Positions 49,226 through 60,709 of a stretch of 64,000 bases of DNA are shown one piece after another. The notes under the pieces were generated by a model. The model saw only the letters and a program-made list of their open reading frames with translations, made no database searches and had not been told where the DNA came from. Each line of letters begins with the position of its first letter. Within the stretch, counting starts at the first letter, position 1. The stretch is taken from the NCBI RefSeq assembly GCF_023343835.1, contig NC_064437.1:21427001-21491000 (forward strand), in the 5' to 3' direction. The stretch comes from Lagopus muta. Its lineage: Eukaryota > Chordata > Aves > Galliformes > Phasianidae. Both the position numbers and the translations under genes were made by a program.

Positions 49226-51133
49226 TACTGTTGCATTGATGTGTCGTTCTTGTACAGCTCTGAATCTTACCAGTATCGCAGTATTTCTCACCCTGACCAA
49301 CTGTTGCGTAGCTGTTTGCATGCGACAGTTATGTTGGCCTGCCTCTTGTGGAAGGGTGTGGGAAGAAGAGAGAGCATGCCGACTTGAAAAGTGGCTCGTG
49401 ATTTCCTGGGGCTAGAGATCGCCTTCTGGCGAGCTTTGAGGGATCCCGCGTGACTGTAGGAAACCTTAAAAAAATTTGTTTTTCAAACTACAGGATTATG
49501 ATGGAACAAAGGGTTCTTCTAAGGATGAATCTTATAAGAAACTCTGACCTGCTATTTTAAGGGAGGTAGTTTTGTGAGATTTTACTGTCATATCATCACT
49601 ACATAATAGCGTGCATCTCGTCCAGCTGAACAAATGCTGTTCATCACCGCATCTCACCGAAATTCAGTTCAGCCGTGCCTGGCAATTGCATTTTCTTAGA
49701 GCACGGTCAAGAAAACCAAACCCATAAAGCAATAACCTCCCACTCTGTTACCAGACGGATGCATTCCATGTTTTGACACGCTGAGAAGCGAACACTGAAA
49801 ATTCAACTGTGGAATGTTGACGCTAAAGATTCCTGAGCAGCGGCACTCACGGTCTTTTTGTATTCCCTTCCATTTCCTGATAAACATACATCAGTGTCAC
49901 CAAAGCGTTTCACTTAGAGGGTGTAACGGAAACACTGTACCCAAAAAACTGAACATAGTTTCTCAAAGTTATCTCGCCTAGGCCTTACGAGCAGAACAGA
50001 GAATAATATCACTACTAATGTTTCACTCGTTTCTAGCAAGTGCAGCCACGTTTCCTTCCAAGCAGAAAAGCGCAAAGGTAGAAAAGAGGCACATTTCAAG
50101 TAAGCAGACAAGTCCAATGAAAAGCATTTCATCGATACTAAGACAGACTTTCCGGTGCTTCTAACGTGTTCCTGAAGTAACTGTAAAGGCAGCCTACATA
50201 ATTGCAATAGCAGCTTCCAGGCCATCAGATAATGCGTGCACGTCTATGAGCGTGATGAAGTAATACTGTAGAAATTGGCTCTGAAATGAGAGCCGAGACC
50301 AGGAAACTCAAGCGCTTTCATTTAGGAGCTTACATCTTAAGTGTAATTAGTACTGCATATTAGAAAATTTAAAATCGGTACTAATTGTCGATATTAACTT
50401 GCTTGTTTTGATGTAAAGCTGTGGAGCTTTCTTTTCCTTTGGCATTTCATTTCTGTCTCCCAAAGCTATTTTAAGCGTGGTGGTACCCTGCTTAGACAAG
50501 TGCTAAGAGAAAAGCCTCTCTCCTGCATGGAATTGAATGCAATCCGCCTCATTTTAGTTACAAACTTCAAAATGCAGCTATCCAAGGGAAGAAGGGAAAT
50601 GAAAACAGTTTCCTAACTATTTGTTATGAGCAGGCACATTAGTGAAATTCCAATTATAGGGTCAGTGTAATTAGACAGGGAATTGAACACGAGCGTCCAA
50701 GCTCTATGATATCACAAAGAAGCTCGTTCTCATTTTATACAGTCCAAAAATCATCAGATGCAAATTGAAACAAATTGAGGAAGTGATGGTAGTATATTAC
50801 TTAGATGCACTCAAACTCCTAGTCTGACCGATAATGGTCAGATTTATGAAACCATTTATAATGCTTCAAGCATAGCGAGCACAGGTACAAAACTTTGTGC
50901 TGCATATTCCAGATGCACTATTTTGACTGAGGCGCAGGTGAAGATTTGTCGTCGGCACGGTCATTTCTGTATTAACAACACGGCAGCCTTACGCCCACCT
51001 CTTGCTAGAAGCATAACAGACGATACCTGTAAGGGTATTGTTCAGATTGCATGGAGGAAAACAGTCCGCACGAAAGAGAAGGGAAGCAGCGCTCCGCTTC
51101 TCCTTTACCAACTTCAAAGCAGCTACCTCAGCA

Positions 51134-51212
51134 GCCGGATTAGCTCAGCGCTTCCGAGCGGCTTTTGACCGCTAAGGGAAGACCAGTGTCTACAAATCAC
51201 ATTGCTTATGGC
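51134..51212 (+). pseudogene. Possible decayed tRNA-Lys(TTT)-like sequence
   Basis: TAGCTCAG resembles a pol III A box. A perfect 5-bp stem with a 7-base loop (AGCGG-CTTTTGA-CCGCT) would place TTT at the anticodon. About 45 bases after the A box, GTGTCTACAAATCAC resembles a T arm with extra bases. The acceptor stem does not close. This is a relic or a SINE head at best, and could be chance. Confidence 0.25.
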
Positions 51213-51380
51213 TTCATCATCACGAATTTATGAACGTAAGTACAGCCACACTCTTCCCCTCTATACTTTTTGTCCTCAACCTGAACACAGCTGTGATTTA
51301 CTGAGGCAGAAGCAAGAACAGAGCCAGTTATTTTGCACGTCCCAAGACAAGCTGAGGTTAAATTACTTCAATAGCCTGCA

Positions 51381-51625
51381 TCATTAAGCCCTTCATAAAA
51401 ACGAGCGCTTGCTTCTGGAAACAGAGGGACACGCTTTTTCATTCAGTAATGAAGTGTTCCGATTTAAAGAATTCAACAAGTAGAAACCGAACAGCAAAGC
51501 TCATTAAGCACTTAACCAAAATGAGTATTGGAGCGCTCGCTGCTCGAAACAGGGACATGCTTTTTCATTCAGTAATGCAGTGTTCTGATTTAAAGAATTC
51601 AAAGAGAAGAAACTGATCCGCAAAG
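51381..51625 (+). repeat. Tandem duplication with 120-bp period
   Basis: TCATTAAGC at 51381 recurs at 51501, and the copies then stay in step: a CTTTTTCATTCAGTAATG block, GATTTAAAGAATTCAA and a final GCAAAG at 51494 and 51620. The copies differ by scattered substitutions and small indels, so the duplication is not recent. Confidence 0.88.
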
Positions 51626-52599
51626 TTTTGTTACCATTCTATTACACGAAAGGCACTTGTTGACTCACCCTCGGCATGCATTAATCGTAACTCAGAGTTC
51701 CGTTCCTCCTATCTTCTTACCATCTGACTGTTAGAAAAGTGACGCGAGGCGCATCTTCTGAGAGTCCAGCAAAGGGCTCTCTCTAAGAAATACCAGGTCT
51801 TCTCGCAGTGTACTGCAGCTAGTTCAACGAAGTTTGTTGTGTTGTTAACACACAAATAGCTGTAAGCCCTGTGCTACGATGCTTTTCGTCTCCCAGGGCA
51901 ATTCCCTTATAACATTTGAGCAAATTGAAGCCTTCTGCACAGCTGCAAGAGAACCTATCACCGAACCCTGCTCCTTCTCCCAGAGCACGTTGCAACATAT
52001 CGCACAGACTCAGCGAGATCTCTCACCTCGCTCATGGCACAACGCCGCTGTTGGCTGTGAAAATACATCTATAACAGTGTGCAGTGAAAACATTTGCAGT
52101 TCTGCAAATATAAATAATACAAATGAACACAGTCCCACTCTTGGCGTTTAAACGTAAGAATGAAACCGCTACTTAAGGTGAATTTCATCACTGAAGCCTG
52201 TTCGTAGCGCTTGTGTCCATTACTGGAGATAGCTAAAATCTCACAGAAAGTCATCCTGCCGATTTATAGGACACGAGAACGTAACTCGGAGCAGCGCAGC
52301 ACAGAACTGTTTGCAACGCTCCCTTTCTAATCCACCAGCCTGCAATTGTTTTCGCTAACCCATGCGGCCACCAGTCACGTTGCCGGTCCCTTATTTCCAC
52401 TGCCATTTATTTTGGACGAGGGGCGAGAGAAACCGGAGCGCAAACCGTCACGGCCGGGGCGTTCTGCGGAGCGTCATACTGTCACGTCATTCACGTCAAA
52501 TTCCAAGCGAGCCGTTTGAATTAGGTACAACTACTGAACTTATTAACAAACCCAACAACGAGGCGAGAAGGAGAAGCGCATAACAAACTGCAATTTAAA

Positions 52600-54110
52600 G
52601 CACAAATTAGGTCCGTGATTCAGATCTGGAACGCACGTGTCGAGCCGTCAGAGCCCCGGGCTGGCCCTAACGAGACCCAGCCCCGCTAACGAGCGCCAGG
52701 TGCCGCGGGGCCGCGCCCGCCCGCGCACAGCCGCGCCTCGTCGGGAGCTCGGGGGCGGAGCCCGCCGCAAAGCCTCTTAAGCTCCGCCGGAGGCGGCTGG
52801 GAGGCACAAGGAGCTTTGTGGAGATCCTCCGCCGCGAGAGCCCGAGCGAGAGCAGGTTCCGTTCCTTCGTGCTGCTGGGGCCGAAAAGCTACGCGAGGGG
52901 CTGCTTTTAGAAGGAAACGTTGGGATTCTACGTAACGTTCTCTGTTGTTTTGTTTCCGGTTGTAGCGAGACCGCGCGCATTGAGGATCAGCCCGACCCGG
53001 TGAGCAGTTCCGGAGGTAGCGAGACGAGGGAGGCGGCGAGCGAGCCGTCCGGCTGCCCTTACCGCCGTTTTTGGGGCCGGCGTAGGACTGCCGCCGGGCT
53101 CTGCCAGCTTTTCAGAGCTGGAGTACCGTCGCCGCCCGGTTTCCATCGCACCTTCAGGAGGTGCCGCCGCTCGCTTCCTCGAGTCCCGACGCGGCGTTCT
53201 CAGCCGCGTCGGGCTTTTGGGCGGTCGCTTCGGTTCCTTCCGCCGTCATCGGCGGGAGCGAGCGGGACGGGGCCGTACTGTTCCAGCCTTTGTGCTGGTG
53301 AGGGTGACACGCGACGCGAAGGTTTGCTAACACTTAAGTTTACGTTTTCGCAGGCGGAGCCTCTTGTCGGCCCGATCCGGCGAGCGTTCGGGGTGCCAGG
53401 TAAGCGCTCTGCGCTCGGGGTTTGCGTAGCGCCGCTGTTCGGCTACCTCAATTTCTTAGGCTTGGCATGGTGCCGTTGCCGGGCTCTCGCACAGCTTTTT
53501 AGAAGGATCTGTACTGGGCCGCCGCGGTCCCCGCGGAGGGTTTCGAGGGCACTTCAGCACATCCCGCGTCCAGTGTTAGCAGCGAGTAGGACGGGACCGT
53601 GCGTGCCCTCCTTCCTCTCCTCCAGTTACGCGTAACTTCAGGAATGCTATTTGTGCCAGCTAGTGTGGCTGGCGATGTTCTTTTCAGGACAGACAGACGC
53701 GGCAGTTCACGCGAGGAAGCCGAACGGACCGTGCTGCGCCCGGGGGCGAGCGGAGGAGCGCTCGGCGGCGGGTAATGCGGCAAACGTCCTAGGGGCGTGT
53801 TACAGAGCGGGACGAGAAAGTCGGTAGGATCTTCTTCACGCAGCTGGAGTTGGCCTCACCGCTGCGGGGAAGAACCGTATGACAGGAGCGGCACCCGAAG
53901 AAGACCGTGCTGTCCCGGCGGGTGAGAGGTACCGCGGGCCGGCCGCGCGCCCTCGTGGCCGATGTTATCCCGGGGTGAGTTAAAAGGAGCGCGGGCGGCA
54001 GGGCGAGGGAGGGGACCGTCCTTGTTCCACGTGCCCCGGCGGGGCCGTATCTACTTCTGGACTCTGCAGGTCGAGGAAGACGGGACGTTTGCGGAGTCTG
54101 GCAGAGAGCG
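52600..54110 (+). promoter_or_regulatory. Orphan CpG island
   Basis: About 1.5 kb of CpG-rich sequence rises abruptly out of AT-neutral DNA, comparable to the islands of ZBTB41 and ASPM. No protein-coding exon is recognisable in it; the 211-codon frame at 53000-53635 has arginine/proline-rich content as expected of random GC-rich DNA. An unmethylated active promoter is likely, direction uncertain. Confidence 0.7.
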
Positions 54111-56077
54111 GTGAAGACGATGGGGGCGCGGGAGCGTCTTCTTTCTGAGGAATGGATGAGTGATCAGCGACTGCCTGGCGTCCTTCTCTGGGAGTCTGGT
54201 GATCTCCGGAGAGCCCTTTTCAGTCCTACAGCTCTGGTTCTGATCTTGCTGTGGGGTGAGGGCAGCGGTGAAGCTGTTTTTGCTGGCGATTGGCCTGAAT
54301 ATGCGAGTGGTTTCTTCAGCGTTGGAATGAAAGATGTGAGCCTTCAAACCTGAGTGCTGTCTGCTTTGGTGTGGGGCCTCCCACCTGGGTGGCCCCTCGG
54401 TACCCTTCCTGCATGTTTAGGGCTGGAGAAGGATGCTATGGAGGGATGGACTGAGGTGAGTTGTGTCCTTTTATGTCTGACCTGTATTCCTGGGATGGGA
54501 TTGAAGGGTAGGACTGGGTGCTAACAGACAAAAGCCCCTTCTGTTTGGGTCCTTGCTTGAGGCGAAGCTTCACTGTGCTTTCCTTTCAGCCTTGTGGTGT
54601 GTGGCAGGTCCTCTCCTGGAGGAATGGAATTGATGGAGGGAGAGGTGAGAAGTTCTGCCTGCCCTCCTGTGTGGGAATCTGGAGTCCATAGTTCTATTTC
54701 CAGTACTGGGGCAACCTGTTGTCTGCCTTGGTGAGGTCCAACACTGCAGAGCTCTTTTTCAGGTCCTGGTGCAGCTGGTGTTCTGGGAGGATATTCAACA
54801 TCCTTGGTTGGTAGCTGGGCTCTTGTGAAGCTGCAGAGGTGGAAGCAGAGAAGCTGTCCTGAGAGGTAAGCCTTGGGTATTGCTGCATGCCCTGTAGGTC
54901 AGGTGTTAGCTGTGGCAGACCCCCCCCCACTGGATTCTTTGAGTGCTGATATAAATTGCAGTTTCTCTGGAGGTGCAGATTGTAATTTTGTATCAGTGTG
55001 GTTTATTGGCCAGTGAGGTTAAGGTGGACCTGAGTTGTGGTCTGCGTCACTTGGTTTATTTGCTTTTTGTTTGTGGTGGCTTATTTGTGTTCTTCACTTG
55101 GTTTACTTTTTTGTGGCTGTAGTAGTTTTGCTTATTTTTCTGTGAAGTGATGGTGAGTTGTTACTGAGTTTATTTGTTTTTGTGGTTGTAATTCTAGCTC
55201 TAATTGTGTCATCATGTTTGAGGTGGCTTATGTTGATGCAGAGATGAGTTGTGGTCTGTCAGTTGCCTTTTTTTGTGGTGCTATGACTGGCTCTAATTGT
55301 GTAAGCCAGCTTGAAATGAAGGTGCCTTATGTAGTGGTATGACTTGGGCTTTAATTGTGTGTTCATGTTTGAGATTGAGGTAGCTTATGCGGATGGACTT
55401 GTGGTCTTCACTTGGTTTACTTGACTTTTTTTTCTGGTGGCTGGAAGGGAGGTGGAAGCCAGCAAAGCCAGCTCTTCTTGGCCCTGTGTTCTGCCTGAAG
55501 GTAAAGTACGGTTCACTTTACCTCTTGGGTAGAGTGTGTTTGAGTGAAGCCTTTGTCTGGGGCTTAAGTTGCTCTGTGCAGTCACTTAATGCACACTACA
55601 GAGTGTAGAGGGTTTTACCTTCTGAAAGGGCGTGGGTAAGCAGCTGGAGGTGAAATGTTCCTGTGGTGAGTGTCCATCCAAGTATGTGTCCTGTATATGC
55701 TAGGGCTGTTCTGCAGTACCTGCAACCTCAACAGACAGTCAGAAAGGAGTAACATTGGTGCTCTTGGTGACCTTTGCCAATTACTAATGGGGGGGGGAAG
55801 TGTAATAGGAAACTAACAAATGAAAATGCTTAGCTTTTACTTTCATAAGAATGCAGGAAACTATCTCCTTGTGGGGATAAGGCTTTACTTTGCTTGTACT
55901 TAAGGCAATGCCTCAACATGCATACCTACTAACTCAATTTGGTGCAACTTAAATTGTATGTTTTAAAACTATATTAGTAAAATAGGCTTTTTTTTTTTAT
56001 AGGCCTGCCTTTCACTTTATCACCTTGCTGAAGCAAAACTGTGTAGGAGGACTTGTAACCAACTCTTGCATTTCAAG
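52780..56077 (+). ncRNA. Candidate spliced long non-coding RNA from the orphan CpG island
   Basis: Exon-like segments with good acceptors and donors on the + strand: 52966-52999 (TTGTAG to GTGAGC), 53354-53399 (TTTTCGCAG to GTAAGC), 53688-53771 (TTCTTTTCAG to GTAATG), 54070-about 54111 (ACTCTGCAG to GTGAAG) and 56003-56077 (T-rich tract with ATAG to GTATGT). None carries a shared long frame, so a non-coding transcript is the simplest reading. The first exon and the 3' end are unknown; AATAAA occurs near 57200 and 57357. The model rests on splice-signal spacing only. Confidence 0.35.
55022..55440 (+). repeat. Degenerate T/G-rich repeat block
   Basis: CTTGGTTTAYTT recurs at 55050, 55097 and 55411, and CTYTAATTGTGT followed by a TTTGAGGTGGCTTATG-like segment recurs at 55198, 55291 and 55349. 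Spacing is irregular (about 50-95 bases), so this is an old, drifted tandem array. It lies between the CpG island and the exon-like segment at 56003. Confidence 0.7.
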
Positions 56078-59000
56078 GTATGTCCCAAAGATACTGGTAG
56101 CAACCATGTTTACTTCTGTGGGGTGGGAAGCAAGTGATGCATCAATTTTGCAGAGGAATGATTAGCTCAGTACAGTTACTTTTTTAATAAAGACTGTTTG
56201 TTCTGCCTAAGGCAGAAGTGCTCTGTGGTACATGTAGCCATGAGCATGCCGAAGAATAAAATGGAATGACTAGACTGAACTAGCTGGTTTTTTTTTTTGT
56301 TTTTGGTTTTTTTTTTTTTTTTTTTTTTTTTTGGTGAAGTAGGTACCTGCCTGTCTTCAATGTAACTGAAAAAAATCTTCACTTACCACAAAGAAAGGGA
56401 TGTACCTGCTCTTCATGTGCTCCTGCCTTATTCCCTTGCCACGTATGTTAGCTTATTAATCACGGGGAACAGGAAAGGGGAGAAAAAGTATCCCTCTTGC
56501 GATCGGCCACTTCGGCGTTCTGCAAAATGTTCTGTAAAAGATTGAAAAGCAAGACTTGATTACAAATTCTACTTATCTACTTCAAAGCCACAATTCATCA
56601 GACTTTACTTGCTGACTGGAATCGTAAGTATGTTTCCAGTGTTTGTATTGTTGCAGCTGAATTTCAGAATATCAGTGTTTCTCAAATTTGGTAGAGTCTT
56701 ACTGAGCTTGAAGGCAGGTGTGCTATCCCAAAAATAGAGTGGCATTGAGTGTCTTGCAATAAAACCTTGTTTCCGTTCTATAAAATCAGCTCACTGAAAC
56801 TTATCTGGTTTCTTGCTAGGTAACTCCAACTAATGTTTCTTGGTGAAGGCCTTTGTGTCAAATCTTAGTAAGTTAGCTTCTGCAAGCCTTCATCCCATAC
56901 TGAGTCCAAACTCTAATGCAAACAACATTGTCCTATTCCACATTTACCTTTTTACAAGAAGAAATGGAACTGTGTTTGGATTCTGCCATTGCATTAAATG
57001 TTGGTCCAGGCTCTTTGTTTAAGTGCATTCCTCCATTGGTGAATGGTAGAAAAGGTTTTCTTTTTTGGATTAACTCCTATGGAAAAAATCAAACAGAAGC
57101 CCTAATCTTAAATTTACGTGGGCTCTGTGACAAAGAATGTGTCCATTATTCCTTTTTTGTTTATACATAGCACTGATTTCCACTCACAAAGTGTGTAATA
57201 AAACTCCAACCTTCTCCACTTTCCGTACTTCGGTGTTGTAACTGTACACAGTAAACTCACTTGCGCAGTGACTCAGGTTGCTGTGCTGAAAAGATAAATC
57301 CCTCCCTGTAAGCCTGTATCATGCATGTCAAGCTATGTTTTTAGTTTGAAAACAAAAATAAACTACGGTAACAATGTACGTTGCTTTGACTTCACTAACT
57401 TTGGTTTGTGGGTTCTTAAGTACTTGATGTGACAAAAAACAGTGGTAGAAGGAAGAAGAGTAAGAAAAGAGCAAGGTTTTAGATGGGGTCTCAAAAAACT
57501 TACTGCTTATGCTATGAGTTATTCCTACTACTTAGGCACACTAGTCTCAGGTAATCAGGTGGAAGTGCTTACCCTTTTAGCTGTGTTTCTAAGAGACAAC
57601 ATCCCGTAAGCTCTGTGAGCCTAGCAAAAAAAGCACAAGAATGGGCCAAATGACTCCTGTGGAAGAAAGAATGAGCCTGGGGGATGGAACTGCTGGGGTG
57701 AAAGCCAGATTGGCACACTATTACATAGTTCTGTTTTTAACTGGAGCTTAATAAAATCAAGTGATCAAGGAGATAAATGCATGCATGAAGTCCTTGTGTG
57801 ACTTGCTGAACCCTCATCTCAGTTATTTACAGTGAGTTAGGATGTCAAATCTGAGGTTTTGCGTATAAAAGCTGCAGGCCCAGTTTGTGCAATTCCAAAA
57901 TGGGGCAGTTATCTATCTTGTGAAAGGCATGTAATTGCTGTGTACTTAAAAACTAACTGGCTCCAAAGCCTGTCAAGAATTTCAGAAGTTTTTAGAAAGG
58001 TGGATTTATCTTTAAGATTTTCCAGGCATTGTGAGAATAAATTTCTTTTCCCTGTTAAATGTCTTAGAATAAATGTCTTAGAATTAGACTGATGCTCTCC
58101 TATGATGTTGAAAGTAACCATGCGCTCAGATAAGTGGCTGTTTAATGACATCATTGTGCCATCACAATGCCCCACATGCTTTCTTCACTTTGCAAAGCAA
58201 TTACCATGTTCTCCAGGCAGCATTTATTGCTAACAGTAACTGTAGGTAACAGAGCGCATTGCTAACAATTAAATAACCACCTGGGGAAAAAAAAAGATAT
58301 ATTTCAGCTCTTTGCTTTCCCACGTGCTTTTGCAGAACATTTGAGCTCTTTTATTTTCAAATTCAGAAGCCCTATGTTCAAGTGCTTAAGTTCTCTGTGC
58401 GGTGTAAAGCCCCTCAGATTGCCAGTATTTGCTGTCTTCCACAGACTGCTCTAATTGTGATTCTGGGTGTATATCCTACATGGTCAGAACTTAACATTCT
58501 ATTCGTATCATCCTCTGTGGCCCCCAGATAACTTTATGAACGGGCAACTGGCCAACTAGGGAATGGGGGGAGCTAAAAATTGAATCTGCTGAGAAAAAAA
58601 AGGAAATAAACATGTTTCACCGCTGTGCTAAAACTCACTCACTTGTACACGCTCCCTTTGTCTCTGTGTTGAAAGCAAACCTCTGTCCTCCAGTTTTGCA
58701 AAAGGCAAGGAGACTGAAGCAAGCACTTTGAATGTGGCTTTCCAAATGCTGACTTACCGTATCAGCTTAGTTCTCTATCAAGCTAAAGACAGTCAGATCT
58801 ACATTTTTCCCCTGTCTAGAAGAATACCTCATCTACCTCCCTAGTAACTTACAGGAATTTCAACCAAGTGGACAAAGCGTTCACCTTTGGAGGACAAATC
58901 TTACCCTTTGAAGTGTCCTTAATCTCAACGAGGTGATTAAGTACAAACTGAGTCCCAACAAGTGCAAAGCCTGTCGGAAGTGGCCGCAGAGGGACCAGGT

Positions 59001-59770
59001 ACCACCGCACTTATCTGTCAAGACTTGACAGTGAATGAAAGATTCTCCCATAAGGAGAGAACTGCTCCTCTGAGCAATTGTTCTTAAATCCAGAACACAC
59101 TTAGAATCCTAAATACAATAAACAACAACACCACCACCTAAGTAGAAACTGAGTTCTGATATTAAAAGCCCCTTCATTACAAAATCTACCAAAAAAACAA
59201 AATTCTAACACTCCTTGGCTCTTTTTTTCCCCACACCAAGAAGGAATAATGCCAGCCCAGCAGTGTTACTTCAGACAGGTTCCATTTCTGCAACATTGGA
59301 TATGTTTCAGAGCTTTCAGTTACCTCATGCTGAGGAGGCTATGAAATTACTACAGAAAATAATACAGCAGACCATGTATGGAAGAAAAAAATACATGTAG
59401 ATTAGCAAATGCCGAAATAGAAAGAAGCATAAGAGGAACTCTTTAAGGATGCCTTTCTGAGAGTGCTAGAGTTCTCCAGCCCCTGCGTTAGATAGCAAGC
59501 AGAGGGGGCACAAGACCAGGGTGTGACAGAGCAATCACCTTCTGGGGAAAAAACAAGGCAAAAGAAGGAAAACAAAATGAACAGGCTGAGGAAACAGGGA
59601 CGTGTAACCTCAAAAGAATACATGGATGCTTTCCAGATGGGCGGAGATGAGTAAACTGACAGGCAGATGAAACTGAACTTGGCACGAGACTTAACAAAAA
59701 GCAATTTCTTTGTGTCAGAAAGACAAAAGCCAAGGAAAGTGTACTCCCTCTGATAAGCAAGAAGGGAGAA
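56078..59770. other. Non-genic stretch between candidate lncRNA and repeat-rich right end
   Basis: Mostly moderate AT content. Poly(A)-signal-like AATAAA occurs near 57200 and 57357 and could end the candidate lncRNA. No coding exon, CR1 or RNA gene is recognised on either strand. Confidence 0.5.
56288..56333 (+). repeat. T-rich homopolymer tract
   Basis: Two long T runs are interrupted only by short G-containing pieces (TTGTTTTTGG). No retroposed body is recognised beside it. Confidence 0.85.
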
Positions 59771-59774
59771 AAGG

Positions 59775-60115
59775 CAATGACAGACGTAAGGAAGGCTGAG
59801 GTGCTCAGCGAGCCTTCGCCTCGATCTTGGATGGCAGTCAGCCTTTCCGTATCTCGCAGGTCCCTAAACCTCTGGATGGTGAAGGGGGGACCTAATCCCT
59901 CCAGCCGTAAGAGAAGAGCAAGTCCGAGCCCACCTGAAGAGACTGAATGCCTACAGGTCTATGAGGCATGATAACATGCACCCCAGGGTCCTGAGGGGAC
60001 TGCCTGATGCAACTGCTGTGCTACTCTCCACCATATTAGATAAGCCGGGGCTGTCAGGCAAGTCCCCGGTGACTGGAAGAACATCACAGCAAAGCAGATG
60101 AATGCCGAGCCGTAA
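59775..60115 (+). mobile_element. Decayed CR1 ORF2 fragment
   Basis: On the + strand, TDVRKAEVLSE and later LKRLNAYRSM-like and NMHPRVLRGL pieces, then LSGKSPVTG, match in order the CR1 ORF2 segments [24 protein letters not shown] and [10 protein letters not shown]. Several frame changes are needed. It is an internal ORF2 piece without the 3' tail, on the strand opposite to the CR1 at 61547. Confidence 0.6.
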
Positions 60116-60531
60116 CCTCGATGAAGAACCATCACCTGTGCCACGTCCAAATGGACTGACACAACCAGGGGAGTATCCTGCACTGCTCTCGAATTTCTGT
60201 GCATCTCCTTACTGAGAACAACTGATTTTACAAGCTGTAAAAAAGAGCTCGCTGACAGACCAAGAGGCTTGGGCTCAGTCGGTTCAAACCAGCTCTCCTT
60301 CACAAGCCTACAGTAAACACGTGGAGAAGGTTGGTGACTTCCCAGTACCTACAGTACTGTGCAGCACGGGTGCTTTTCCAGAAGAGAAGCCTACGATATC
60401 CACTGCAGCACGTAAGGTGACTAAGCGTTCAACCCACGATGAACCACTCCCGTTCTTTGGCTTTACTCTAATCTTTACACAATACAATTAAAAGCAAACA
60501 AAAAAATCAAAATGCTACCACAAAAAGTTAC

Positions 60532-60709
60532 CTGATACGTGTTCCCATGATTTTCGGTGTCTGCACTTCCAAGATGACGTTTGCCACCACCAAAATCCCA
60601 GCAAGGCGCAGTGGGAAACCCTCTGTTCCCCGTGTTGACAGCTCCCGCAGGTGCCCGAGCTGCCGCAGATCCCACTTGTGCTTGACAAGGCATCCACATA
60701 AATACAAAC
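60532..60709 (-). pseudogene. Alpha-amylase exon relic A
   Basis: On the - strand a 178-base segment is bounded by an intact acceptor (CTGCTTTTTCAG) and donor (TATCAG|GTAACT). One frame starts VCIYVDA, matching the amylase VRIYVDAVINH motif; further on, another frame reads GNRGFPTAP, WDF and a final NTYQ, matching GNREFPAVP, WDFND and YNDATQ. The family exon encodes 66 residues (198 bases), so this copy lost a net 20 bases and is frameshifted. The Ca-binding Asn and His of VINH are gone. Splice sites show an unprocessed copy. Only this exon of its gene is recognisable nearby. Confidence 0.75.

Larger units (their letters stand above)
49226..52600. other. Non-genic DNA downstream of ASPM
   Basis: About 3.4 kb with no CR1 and no convincing gene on either strand. 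It holds a 120-bp tandem duplication and a tRNA-like relic, listed separately. Open frames here are short and not recognisable. I found no sushi-domain exons of F13B, the gene next to ASPM in mammals. Confidence 0.55.

Noticed and set aside
53000-53635. 211-codon + strand frame in the orphan CpG island
   Set aside because: It crosses several strong splice signals, starts from GTG in the track reading and has the composition of random GC-rich DNA.
54000-57400. Box C/D snoRNAs hosted by the candidate lncRNA
   Set aside because: I found no RTGATGA and CTGA pair at suitable spacing with a closing stem.
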